From: an uncultured Verrucomicrobia subdivision 3 bacterium
GTDB lineage: Bacteria > Verrucomicrobiota > Verrucomicrobiia > Limisphaerales > UBA11358
Length of the DNA stretch: 35,726 bases
Assembly (NCBI GenBank): GCA_903895255.1
Contig: CAITTG010000117.1
Location: 1 to 35,726 of the forward strand
Direction: 5' to 3'
Shown: piece after piece, positions 24,543 through 32,918 of the stretch
Numbering within the stretch: the stretch's first letter is position 1
Layout of the letters: every line of letters begins with the position of its first letter
Position numbers and translations under genes: made by a program
The notes under the pieces: generated by a model
Told to the model about the DNA's origin: nothing
What the model saw: only the letters and a program-made list of their open reading frames with translations
Database searches by the model: none

Positions 24543-24631
24543 CCTGCCCGCGGGCGGAGGGACTGACCAACCATGAAATCCACCCAGATCAAGAGCATCC
24601 CGGGCAGCGCCGCTGGAGCCAGGGCATCCGT

Positions 24632-24808
24632 GTGAAGCCGTTCCGGAAACTCAAGCTGGGGCTGGAGCGGCTGGCCCGGACCATTGCCGCACTGCCGGAG
24701 CACTTTGCCCGGGATGATGTGTTGCGGCGCGAACAAGCCGGGCGCGACGAGCAGGAAGCTGAACGGCTGGACCGGATTCGCAATCCCCACAAATATCACT
24801 GCCGGTGA
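24632..24808 (+). CDS. 58-residue basic/helical small protein
   Basis: A GTG-initiated frame, VKPFRKLKLGLERLARTIAALPEHFARDD, ending in EAERLDRIRNPHKYHCR. The closing 'ERLDRIRNP.KY' pattern looks conserved and protein-like, and heptads suggest a helix. AGGG lies about 8 bases before the GTG. There is no known family or function. The frame is open further upstream but has no better start. It sits immediately before regulatory copy 4. Confidence 0.45.
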   Translation: MKPFRKLKLGLERLARTIAALPEHFARDDVLRREQAGRDEQEAERLDRIRNPHKYHCR

Positions 24809-24815
24809 GCCGGGT

Positions 24816-24836
24816 AGGGTTTTACCCCATAGGCAA
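24816..24836 (+). promoter_or_regulatory. Copy 4 of the AGGGTnnnACCCCATGGCA element
   Basis: AGGGT-TTT-ACCCCATAGGCAA, with one inserted base relative to the other copies. It begins 105 bases before the start of the cheB gene that heads the signalling operon, linking that operon to the stress block. Confidence 0.65.
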
Positions 24837-24920
24837 AGCCGCCCCGTTGCCACACTGTGCCGGGGATTATGGCCTGACTGACAAGTCGCAGAAGCGAGGT
24901 GTTGAGGGAGGCTGACTTAA

Positions 24921-25667
24921 ATGAACGCAAACGTCATTCCGGTTCCCCGGGCCAGCAGGATGGTCCCGCGCCAAGGGCCGCTGCCGGCTGACCGCACGGG
25001 CCGGATCGTGGCGCGGCCCGCATCGTTTCCGGTAATTGCCATGGCCGCCTCGGTCGGCGGCCTGGAAGCCCTTTCGGTTATTCTCGGGGGCTTGCCGGCG
25101 GATTTTCCGGCGGCGATTGTGATTGTCATGCACGTGGCCCCGGAACACAAAAGCCTGCTGGCCGAAATCTTGAATTACCGCACGCACCTGCACGTGCGGG
25201 AGGCACGCACCGGCGACCACCTGGTGCCCGCCGGGGTTTTTGTCGCGCCGCCCAATCACCACCTCTTTGTCGTCAAAGGCGACCGGCTCAAACTTTCCCC
25301 GGCGGACTCGGAAAAAGTTCATCATGCCCGGCCTTCCGCCGAACCATTATTCGCCTCGGTGGCCAAACTCTACCAGCGCAAGGCCATTGCGGTGGTGCTG
25401 ACCGGCGGCGATGGCGACGGGTCGACCGGGGTGCAATTGATCAAGCAAGCGGGCGGCACGGTGATTGCCCAAGACCGGCCCACCTCGCAGGATTTCAGCA
25501 TGCCGGAAAGTTCGATCAACACTGGCGACGTGGATTTCATCCTGCCCTTGAAGGCAATTGCCCCCAAATTGATTATGCTGGCCGGCGCGGGGGGCGAAAC
25601 CACCAATCCCCGGCGCACCCCCTGGGGTCGCTCCCGGCGGCGGCAGTTGAAGGAAACTTTATGTTGA
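24921..25667 (+). CDS. CheB-type methylesterase without a receiver domain
   Basis: A 248-residue protein with only the CheB catalytic domain. The catalytic triad is visible: S44 in AASVGGLEAL, H71 in VMHVAPEHKS and D166 in GGDGDGSTGV (GxGxDG in the family). CheB removes methyl groups from, or deamidates, chemoreceptor glutamates. A form without a receiver cannot be switched by CheA and is often found beside CheR-PAS hybrid sensors, as here. It heads the signalling operon; ATG 24921 follows GAGGGAGGCTGACTTAA. The last 25 residues are basic and divergent. Confidence 0.88.
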   Translation: MNANVIPVPRASRMVPRQGPLPADRTGRIVARPASFPVIAMAASVGGLEALSVILGGLPADFPAAIVIVMHVAPEHKSLLAEILNYRTHLHVREARTGDHLVPAGVFVAPPNHHLFVVKGDRLKLSPADSEKVHHARPSAEPLFASVAKLYQRKAIAVVLTGGDGDGSTGVQLIKQAGGTVIAQDRPTSQDFSMPESSINTGDVDFILPLKAIAPKLIMLAGAGGETTNPRRTPWGRSRRRQLKETLC

Positions 25668-25847
25668 GCCCATCCCGCCAATGCCACATGCTTGGTCCAC
25701 TGGCCATGGAAACCCGGTTCCACTTTGCTCGCACCCGCGAGGCGCACGAAATTTCGTGTCGTTTTTCGGGAATCTCGCGCCTCCCGCCCGGGTCCGCTCC
25801 GGCCGGAACTGTTTTCACCACCGCCCTCCCGCACCGTAATTAAGCGC

Positions 25848-28556
25848 ATGCCGAAAAAACCTCCAACGATACGTTCCCCCAACACCGCCCGCCACCGGCG
25901 GCCGCGCGGTCGTGTGCTCGCCACGCCCGCACCGTTCCCGGTCATCGGCATCGGGGCCTCAGCCGGGGGCCTGGAGGCGCTGGAGCAATTTCTGGCGAAC
26001 GTGCCGCCGCGCGCCGGCCTGGCGGTGGTCATTGTCCAGCACCTGGACCCGACCCGCAAAGGCATCATGGTGGAATTATTGCAGCGATCCACCAGTATGA
26101 AAGTGATGCAGGTGCGCGATCGCATGCGGGTGGAGCCGGATTGCGTCTACGTGATCCCGCCCAACAAGGACATGTCCATCCTGCACGGGATGCTGCACCT
26201 GCTGGAGCCGGCCTCGCCCCGCGGGTTGCGCCTGCCCATTGATTTTTTCCTCCGTTCGCTGGCGCAGGACCAGCAGGAACGCAGCATCGGGGTGATTCTT
26301 TCCGGCATGGGCTCGGACGGCACGCTGGGGCTGCGGGCGATCAAGGAACGGGGGGGGGTCGGCCTCGTCCAGGATCCCGCCTCGGCCAAATTCAATGGCA
26401 TGCCGCGCAGCGCCATTGACGCGGACCTGGCGGACATGGTGGCCCCCGTGGAAAAACTGCCGGCGCGGATCATCGCCTATCTCAAGCACACCCCGTTGCC
26501 GGCCGCCGAAGTGACGCTGGCCGCGAAGACGCAGCACGCCCTGGAAAAGGTGATCCTCCTGCTGCGCGCCCATACCGGCCATGATTTTTCCCTGTACAAG
26601 ACCAACACCTTTTACCGCCGGATCGAACGCCGGATGGGCATCCACCAGATTGGCAAGATTGCGGATTATGTCCGGTACCTGCAGGAAAATTCCCAGGAAC
26701 TGGATTTGCTCTTCAAGGAATTGCTGATTGGCGTGACCCGGTTCTTCCGGGACGCCGCGGTCTGGGAGGAATTGCGGGAAAAAATCCTGCCCGCGTTGAT
26801 CGCCAGCCGGCCGGCGGGGACCGGGATGCGGGCCTGGGTGCCGGGCTGTTCCACCGGTGAGGAAGCCTATTCCCTGGCGATGGTGTTCAAAGAGGCCATG
26901 GACAAGGTCAAACCGGCGAGGAAAATCAAGTTGCAGGTGTTTGCCACCGACCTGGACAAGGATGCGATTGACAAGGCCCGCCAGGGCGTTTACCCGGAAA
27001 ATATCTGTGCCGATGTGGCGCCCCGGCTGCTCCACCGATTTTTCACCAAGGAGGAACATGGCTACCGGGTGACCACGGAAATCCGGGAGATGGTGGTGTT
27101 TGCGCCGCAGAGCCTGATCCTGGACCCGCCCTTTACGAAGCTGGATATTTTGAGCTGCCGGAATTTGCTCATCTACCTGGCGCCGGAGATGCAGAAAAAA
27201 ATCATTCCACTCTTCCACTACAGCCTCAACGCGGGCGGCGTGCTCCTGCTGGGCAGCGCCGAGACGGTCGGCAATTTTACGGAGTTGTTTGCGACGCTGA
27301 GCCAAAAGCTGCGGCTCTACCGCCGGAAAGAAGTGCCCTTGCAGGCGGCGCCCATCGAATTCCCCTCAGCCTTTGCCGCGCCCCTGCCCGCCGGCGCCGA
27401 AACGCGGCCGGCCGCCCCCAAGGCGTCGGCAAGCCTCCAGCTCATGGCGGATCAACTGGTGCTGGAGCGTTATGCGCCGCCGGCCGTGCTGGTGAATGAC
27501 CAGGGCAACATCCTGTACGTCAGCGGCCGGACCGGCAACTATCTGGAACCCGCGGCGGGCAAGGCCAACTGGAACATTTTCGCCATGGCCCGGGAAGGTT
27601 TGCGTTACGAACTGGGCAACGCCTTTCACCAGGCGCTGGGCCAGGAGGCCGCCGTGGTGGTCCGCGGTCTCAAAATCACCGCCCAGGGGGGGCGGCACTG
27701 CGTGGACGTGGCCATCCAGCGGCTGGAGCAACCGGAAGTGCTGCGGGGCTTGTTGATGATCGTGTTTACCGAAGTGCCCGGGCCGCCCGAAACGCCGGCG
27801 CCACGCCGGGGCGGCCAGGCCGGTCCGCCCCGGCTTGAGGAGTTGCGGCGGAATTATGAGCAGGCGCGCCGTGATGCCCAGTCCGTCCGCGAGGAGATGC
27901 AGACCTCGCAGGAGGAACTCCGCTCCACCAACGAGGAGCAGCAATCCACGAATGAAGAATTGCAATCCACGAATGAGGAGCTCACCACCTCCAAGGAGGA
28001 ATTGCAATCGTTGAACGAGGAGCTCCAGACGGTCAACACCGAGCTGCAGGCCAAGGTAAACGAGTTGTCGCGGTCCAACAACGACATGAAGAACCTCCTG
28101 AACAGCACGGACATTGCCACGCTGTTTTTGGACAACAAACTCAACGTGCGCCGGTTTACCACCCAGGCGACCAAAATCATCAAGCTGATTCCCGGCGACA
28201 TCGGCCGGCCCATCACCGACCTCGCTTCCGACCTCATCTATCCGGAACTCTCGGATGATGCGCGGGAGGTGTTGCGGAAACTCGGCTTTGCGGAACGGGC
28301 GGTCAATGCGCGGGACGGCCGCTGGTTTACCGTGCGCATCATGCCCTATCGCACGCTGGACGACCGGATTGACGGAGTGGTGATCACGTTTGCGGACATC
28401 ACCTCCGCCAAGCATCTGGAGGCCCGGTTGCGGGAGCAGCATGCCATGCTGGAAAAACACCTGGCGAATCAATCAGCGCCACGGCCGCCGCCCCCAGTCC
28501 AGGTGCGGGCCGCCAAGCATAAGCGGTCGCAAGCACCCGGCACCCCCACCTTGTGA
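25848..28556 (+). CDS. CheB-CheR-PAS fusion protein
   Basis: A 902-residue protein with three parts. The CheB domain (about 30-215) has S38 (GASAGG), H65 (QHLDPTRKG) and D157 (GMGSDG). The CheR methyltransferase (about 225-480) has FYRRIERRM and the SAM-binding WVPGCSTGEEAYSLAM. A long coiled coil of repeated 'STNEE' units (about 685-745) leads to a PAS domain (about 750-860; LLNSTDIATLFLDNKLNVRRFT). A further PAS-like segment lies between CheR and the coil (PAVLVNDQGNILYVSGRTG). There is no histidine-kinase domain, unlike many relatives; the kinase is encoded next door. The ATG at 25848 is preferred; the frame is open upstream to 25692, but that part has no family features. Methylation of a local receptor is inferred. 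Confidence 0.9.
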   Translation: MPKKPPTIRSPNTARHRRPRGRVLATPAPFPVIGIGASAGGLEALEQFLANVPPRAGLAVVIVQHLDPTRKGIMVELLQRSTSMKVMQVRDRMRVEPDCVYVIPPNKDMSILHGMLHLLEPASPRGLRLPIDFFLRSLAQDQQERSIGVILSGMGSDGTLGLRAIKERGGVGLVQDPASAKFNGMPRSAIDADLADMVAPVEKLPARIIAYLKHTPLPAAEVTLAAKTQHALEKVILLLRAHTGHDFSLYKTNTFYRRIERRMGIHQIGKIADYVRYLQENSQELDLLFKELLIGVTRFFRDAAVWEELREKILPALIASRPAGTGMRAWVPGCSTGEEAYSLAMVFKEAMDKVKPARKIKLQVFATDLDKDAIDKARQGVYPENICADVAPRLLHRFFTKEEHGYRVTTEIREMVVFAPQSLILDPPFTKLDILSCRNLLIYLAPEMQKKIIPLFHYSLNAGGVLLLGSAETVGNFTELFATLSQKLRLYRRKEVPLQAAPIEFPSAFAAPLPAGAETRPAAPKASASLQLMADQLVLERYAPPAVLVNDQGNILYVSGRTGNYLEPAAGKANWNIFAMAREGLRYELGNAFHQALGQEAAVVVRGLKITAQGGRHCVDVAIQRLEQPEVLRGLLMIVFTEVPGPPETPAPRRGGQAGPPRLEELRRNYEQARRDAQSVREEMQTSQEELRSTNEEQQSTNEELQSTNEELTTSKEELQSLNEELQTVNTELQAKVNELSRSNNDMKNLLNSTDIATLFLDNKLNVRRFTTQATKIIKLIPGDIGRPITDLASDLIYPELSDDAREVLRKLGFAERAVNARDGRWFTVRIMPYRTLDDRIDGVVITFADITSAKHLEARLREQHAMLEKHLANQSAPRPPPPVQVRAAKHKRSQAPGTPTL

Positions 28557-30442
28557 AAACCTCCGCCAAAAAATCCGCGCGGAAGCTCCAGCCGAAAGAT
28601 GCCGAGCTGCAGGCCCTGGCCCGGGGGCACGACCAGCGCCCCATGATGGCCGAACTGTTCCGCGAGGCCCGGGCGCGCCTGCAGGAACTTCCGAACGCGC
28701 GCGCGACCAAAACCAGCCGGGAAAAGACCGGCGCGGAAGACCGGAAATTGCTGCATGAACTGGAGGTTCACCAGGTTGAACTGGAAATGCAAAACGTGGA
28801 ACTCCAGGAGGCCCGCGATGCGCTGGAGGTGCTGCTGGAAAAATCCACCGATTTGTATGATTTCGCGCCGGTGGGTTATTTCTCGCTGGACGAGGCGGGG
28901 GTGATTGTGGAGGCCAACCTGACCAGCTCGGCCATGCTCGGGGTGGAGCGATCCCGGCTGCTCAAACAGCGTTTGCAGATGTTCATCCCCCCGCCCGGCC
29001 GGTCCGGCTTCCTGACCTTCCTGAAAAAAGTGTTTGCCGGACCGCACGACCAAACGTGTGAAACGCAGTTGTTAAAAGCGAATGGCACCACCCTGGGCGC
29101 CAGCTTTCGCGCCATCTCCGTGGCGAGCCACCTCCCCGCGCGGAAATGGTGCCGGGTGGCGTTTGTGGACATGTCCGAGCGCCTGACCGCCGAGGCCGCC
29201 TTGCAGGAAAGTGAAAAGCGCTACCGGACGTTGTTCGAACTGGTGCCCATGGGCATTTACAGTTGTGATGCGTCCGGGGTGATTCAGGATTACAACCCGC
29301 GGGCCGCCGAGCTCTGGGGCCGCACGCCCGAGGTGGGCGCACCGGCCGACCGGTTTAGTGGCGCTTATAAACTGTGGCGTCCAGATGGCAGCATCCTACC
29401 CAAGGAACAAACCGCCATGGCAGAGGTTTTGAACGGACGGAAGCCCATTGTGCAGGCTCAGGAAGTGATCCTCGAACAACCCGGCGGTGCGCGCCTGAAC
29501 CTGGTGGTAAACACCCGCCCGCTCAAACACGAACAAGGCCAAATCATCGGGGCAATCACCTGCTTCTACGACATCACCGAGCGCAAGCAGGCGGAGGAAG
29601 CGCAACGGCGCCTGGCCGTGCTGGCCGCCTCCAACCAAAAACTGGAACTGGAAATTGTCCGGCGACAGGCCGTGGAGCAATCTCTCCGCCAAAGTGAGGC
29701 CCACCAGAAGCAGTTGCTGGCGCAGTCCCGCCTGATGCAGGAGCAATTACGGAATCTCTCCCGGCAGGTGATTCAGGCGCAGGAGGAGGAGCGCAAGGAG
29801 ATTAGCCGGGAATTGCACGATGTGATTGCCCAAACCCTGACGGGCATTAACATTCGGCTGGCCACCCTGAAAGCGCAGGCGGGCGGCAAAACCGGCGGTT
29901 TTAACCGCACCATCGCCCGCACCCAGCGGCTCGTGGAAAAATCCGTGGACATCGTCCACCAGTTTGCCCGGGAATTACGCCCGACCGTCCTGGATGATCT
30001 GGGGGTCATTCCCGCCCTGCAGGCCTTCCTGAAAAATTTCACCGCCCGGACCGGCATCCGGGCGCACTTAAAAGCCTATGCCGGGGTGAATGAAATGGAC
30101 ACCGCCCGGCGCACGGTCCTGTTTCGCGTGGCCCAGGAGGCGCTCACCAATGTCGGCCGGCATTCCCAGGCGAGCCGGGTGGAAATTACCATCCGCAAGC
30201 GGGCGGCCGGGCTGGCCATGGACATCAAGGATAACGGCAAAGCCTTTAACGTGGCGAGCAAACTGCAGGCCAACGGGGGCAAACGCCTCGGCTTGCTGGG
30301 CATGCGCGAACGCGTCGAAATGGTCGGGGGCACCTTTACGGTCCAATCCGCCCCTGGTCGCGGCACCACCGTGCGGGTGGACCTCCCCTTTGCCCCGGCC
30401 CCCAAGCAACGCCTCAAAAAAACGGTAAAGACCAATTCATAA
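28553..30442 (+). CDS. PAS sensor histidine kinase, NarL-type (HisKA_3)
   Basis: A 629-residue soluble kinase. The N-terminal coiled coil (about 60-95; LLHELEVHQVELEMQNVELQEAR) precedes two PAS domains (about 98-215 and 220-350; YFSLDEAGVIVEANLTSS and IYSCDASGVIQDYNPRAAELWG). A second coil leads to HisKA_3 with the phospho-accepting H422 in EISRELHDVIAQTLTG. The ATPase has VAQEALTNVGRHSQAS (N box), DIKDNGKAF and GLLGMRERVEMVGG. It should pass phosphate to a LuxR-type regulator such as the one at 34135-34806. The GTG start overlaps the previous stop (GTGA) and its own stop overlaps kaiC (TAATG), so translation is coupled. Confidence 0.93.
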   Translation: MKTSAKKSARKLQPKDAELQALARGHDQRPMMAELFREARARLQELPNARATKTSREKTGAEDRKLLHELEVHQVELEMQNVELQEARDALEVLLEKSTDLYDFAPVGYFSLDEAGVIVEANLTSSAMLGVERSRLLKQRLQMFIPPPGRSGFLTFLKKVFAGPHDQTCETQLLKANGTTLGASFRAISVASHLPARKWCRVAFVDMSERLTAEAALQESEKRYRTLFELVPMGIYSCDASGVIQDYNPRAAELWGRTPEVGAPADRFSGAYKLWRPDGSILPKEQTAMAEVLNGRKPIVQAQEVILEQPGGARLNLVVNTRPLKHEQGQIIGAITCFYDITERKQAEEAQRRLAVLAASNQKLELEIVRRQAVEQSLRQSEAHQKQLLAQSRLMQEQLRNLSRQVIQAQEEERKEISRELHDVIAQTLTGINIRLATLKAQAGGKTGGFNRTIARTQRLVEKSVDIVHQFARELRPTVLDDLGVIPALQAFLKNFTARTGIRAHLKAYAGVNEMDTARRTVLFRVAQEALTNVGRHSQASRVEITIRKRAAGLAMDIKDNGKAFNVASKLQANGGKRLGLLGMRERVEMVGGTFTVQSAPGRGTTVRVDLPFAPAPKQRLKKTVKTNS

Positions 30443-32211
30443 TGTCCCCAACCTTGAAGTCGCAAAATCCAAAACCCGTCGCGCCACCCGGGCGGCTGCC
30501 GAAATGTCCCACCGGCATCCAGGGGCTGGATGAAATCACCGATGGCGGACTCCCGCGCGGGCGGCCCACGCTGGTTTGCGGCGGCGCGGGCTGCGGCAAA
30601 ACCCTGCTTGGCGCGGAATTCCTGGTGCGCGGGGCCACCCAGTTCAACGAGCCCGGGGTGTTGATGGCCTTTGAGGAAACCGAGGCGGAGTTAAAGGCCA
30701 ACGTGGCGTCGCTGGGCTTTGACCTGGCCGGCCTGGTCCGCCAAAAAAAGATGCTCATCGACTACGTGCACATCGAGCGCAGCGAGGTTCAGGAGAGCGG
30801 GGAGTACGACCTCGAAGGCCTGTTTGTGCGGTTGAATCACGCCATTGACTCCATCGGGGCCCGGCGGGTGGTGCTGGACACCCTGGAGGCGCTGTTTGCC
30901 GGGCTGCCCAACGAGGCCATTCTGCGCTCCGAACTCCGCCGGCTGTTTCGCTGGCTCAAGGACAAGGGCGTGACCGCGGTCATCACCGCCGAGCGCGGGC
31001 GCGAGCAACTCACCCGCCATGGCCTGGAGGAATATGTGTCCGACTGCGTCATCCTCCTGGACCACCGGCTGAATGACCAGATTGCCACCCGGCACCTGCG
31101 GATCGTCAAATATCGCGGCGCCCTCCACGGCACCAATGAATTTCCCTTCCTCATTGGCGACAAGGGCATCAGCGTGCTGCCCATCACATCGCTGGCGCTG
31201 AACCACCAGGTGTCCAACGAGCGGATTGCCACCGGCATACCGCGGCTTGATGCCATGCTGGGCGGCAAGGGCTTTTTTCGGGGCAGCAGCATTTTGCTCA
31301 CCGGCACCCCCGGCACCGGCAAGACCATCATTTCCTGCAACTTCGCCAAGGCCGCCTGCCTGCGCGGCGAGCGGGTCCTGTTCTTTTCCTTCGAGGAATC
31401 ACCCAACCAGATCATCCGCAATATGCACTCCATCGGCTTGCGGCTGGAACCCTGTGTCAAGCGCGACCTCTTGCGTTTTCATTCCGCGCGTCCCTCGCTC
31501 TATGGCCTGGAGATGCATCTGGCGACCATGTTCAAGGAAATCGCCGAGTTTCAACCCGATGTGGTCATCGTGGACCCGATTACCAGCCTGGTGGAAGCCG
31601 GCACGGATTCCGAATGCAAGGGCATGGTCACGCGGTTGATTGACTATTTGAAGGCGGGCCAGGTCACCACCCTGTTCACCAGTCTCACCCAGGGCGGGCA
31701 TGCCTTGCAGCAAAGTGAAATGGCCATGTCCTCGCTGATGGACTCCTGGCTTTTGCTTCAGGACTTTGAGGGCAACGGCGAGCGCAACCGCGTGGTGTAT
31801 GTGCTCAAGGCGCGCGGCATGGCCCACTCCAACCAGGTGCGCGAATTTCTCATCTCCGACCGGGGGATTGACGTGGTGGACGCCTACATCGGACCCAGCG
31901 GCGTGCTCACCGGCTCCGCCCGCGCGGCGCAGGAAGCCCTGGAAAAAGCCGGCCTGCTCACCGGCCAGCAGGAGGCTGACCGTCGCAAGCGCGAACTCGA
32001 GCGCAAGCGCATCGCCATCGACCGCCAGATCAGCGGGCTGCGCTCCGATTACGAAACCGAGGCGCTCGAATTGCGCCGCATTGACGAGCAGGTGGGCACC
32101 AGCACCCTCATGCTTAATTCCGAACGCGCCGCCTCCGGCCGGCTCCGCCAGGCGGATGCCAAGGTGGCGGGCGGCCTGCGCCACAGAGCCCGGCTGGCGA
32201 GGATCAACTAA
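30442..32211 (+). CDS. kaiC: KaiC-like dual RecA ATPase
   Basis: A 589-residue protein. It is a two-module ATPase that in cyanobacteria forms the core of the circadian clock; in other bacteria it is linked to stress adaptation. CI has Walker A GGAGCGKT (47-54) and the catalytic pair E78/E79; CII has GTPGTGKT (288-295) and E318/E319, the same numbers as in cyanobacterial KaiC. The phosphosite region reads MAMSSLMDSW, so S430/S431 occupy the places of Ser431/Thr432. RGMAHSNQVREFLISDRGIDVVD follows. A coiled-coil tail of about 75 residues (EADRRKRELERKRIAIDRQ) replaces the cyanobacterial C-terminal KaiA-binding tail. No kaiA is nearby. It is coupled to kinase and kaiB genes by one-base overlaps. 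Confidence 0.94.
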   Translation: MSPTLKSQNPKPVAPPGRLPKCPTGIQGLDEITDGGLPRGRPTLVCGGAGCGKTLLGAEFLVRGATQFNEPGVLMAFEETEAELKANVASLGFDLAGLVRQKKMLIDYVHIERSEVQESGEYDLEGLFVRLNHAIDSIGARRVVLDTLEALFAGLPNEAILRSELRRLFRWLKDKGVTAVITAERGREQLTRHGLEEYVSDCVILLDHRLNDQIATRHLRIVKYRGALHGTNEFPFLIGDKGISVLPITSLALNHQVSNERIATGIPRLDAMLGGKGFFRGSSILLTGTPGTGKTIISCNFAKAACLRGERVLFFSFEESPNQIIRNMHSIGLRLEPCVKRDLLRFHSARPSLYGLEMHLATMFKEIAEFQPDVVIVDPITSLVEAGTDSECKGMVTRLIDYLKAGQVTTLFTSLTQGGHALQQSEMAMSSLMDSWLLLQDFEGNGERNRVVYVLKARGMAHSNQVREFLISDRGIDVVDAYIGPSGVLTGSARAAQEALEKAGLLTGQQEADRRKRELERKRIAIDRQISGLRSDYETEALELRRIDEQVGTSTLMLNSERAASGRLRQADAKVAGGLRHRARLARIN

Positions 32212-32555
32212 TGAAAAAAACTGTCGCTTCCGCCCCCGCCCCCGCGCCGGCCGCCCGGCCCGCGCGCCGGCCCCAAGCCAAGGCCTGGCAGTTGCGTCTG
32301 TACGTGACCGGCCAGACTCACCGGTCGATGACTGCGCTGGCCAATTTAAAAACCATTTGCGAAACCCACCTCCAGGAGGGATATTCCATCAAGGTGATTG
32401 ATTTATTAAAACATCCCCAGCTCGCCCGGGGTGACCAAATCCTCGCCGTGCCCACCGTCGTGCGCAAACTGCCCAAGCCCGTCCGCATCCTGATTGGCAC
32501 CCTCACGGACACCGACCGCGTGCTGGTGGGACTCGATCTGCGGGCGGCCCGTTGA
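32211..32555 (+). CDS. kaiB: KaiB family protein, first copy
   Basis: A 114-residue protein. After a Pro/Ala-rich leader of about 25 residues comes the KaiB thioredoxin-like fold: LRLYVTGQTHRSMTALANLKTICE, then YSIKVIDLLKHPQLARGDQILAVPTVVRKLPKPVRILIG and DRVLVGLDL. These match cyanobacterial KaiB closely (KVIDVLKNPQLAE, PTL.K.LP.P.R). KaiB binds the CI ring of KaiC. Its start overlaps the kaiC stop (TAATG). Confidence 0.94.
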   Translation: MKKTVASAPAPAPAARPARRPQAKAWQLRLYVTGQTHRSMTALANLKTICETHLQEGYSIKVIDLLKHPQLARGDQILAVPTVVRKLPKPVRILIGTLTDTDRVLVGLDLRAAR

Positions 32556-32570
32556 CCCCTGAACCACCCT

Positions 32571-32918
32571 GTGAATATTAAAACACCCAAGCGCCGGAAA
32601 CGGTCCCTGGTTTCCGCCCCGGTGAAGGCCGGCCAATGCGTGCTGCGTCTGTTCGTTGCCGGCGCCTCCGTCCGCTCCCGCCAGGCGGTGATGCGGGTGC
32701 GGGAACTCTGCGCCGCCGAACTGCGGGCAAACTGCCGGCTGGAGGTGATCGACATCTACCAGCAGCCCCAGCTCGCCCGGGACAACCAGATCGTGGCCAC
32801 GCCCACGTTGATCAAGGAATATCCCCGCCCGGTGCGGCGGTATATCGGCAATTTACTAAACACCAGCGGGCTGTTCGCGGATTTGCCGGCACCCCTCAAA
32901 CCTAACCGGGTCAATTGA
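32571..32918 (+). CDS. KaiB family protein, second diverged copy
   Basis: A 115-residue KaiB paralog starting with GTG 15 bases after the first copy. VLRLFVAGASVRSRQAVMRVRELC, LEVIDIYQQPQLARDNQIVATPTLIKEYPRPVRRYIG and NTSGLFADL keep the fold pattern (VID...QPQLA..N.I.ATPTL). It lacks the 'VLxGLDL' end of true KaiB. Tandem KaiB-like genes are known beside non-cyanobacterial KaiC; whether this copy binds KaiC or another partner cannot be told. Its stop overlaps the TTG start of the next kinase. Confidence 0.9.
   Translation: MNIKTPKRRKRSLVSAPVKAGQCVLRLFVAGASVRSRQAVMRVRELCAAELRANCRLEVIDIYQQPQLARDNQIVATPTLIKEYPRPVRRYIGNLLNTSGLFADLPAPLKPNRVN

Noticed and set aside
24573..24635. A 20-codon frame beginning MKSTQIKS
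   Set aside because: Too short, no features, and out of frame with the more protein-like GTG frame that overlaps it.
19380..24840. Reading the TGGCA part of the repeated element as a sigma-54 promoter
   Set aside because: The TGC half at the required spacing is missing in all four copies.
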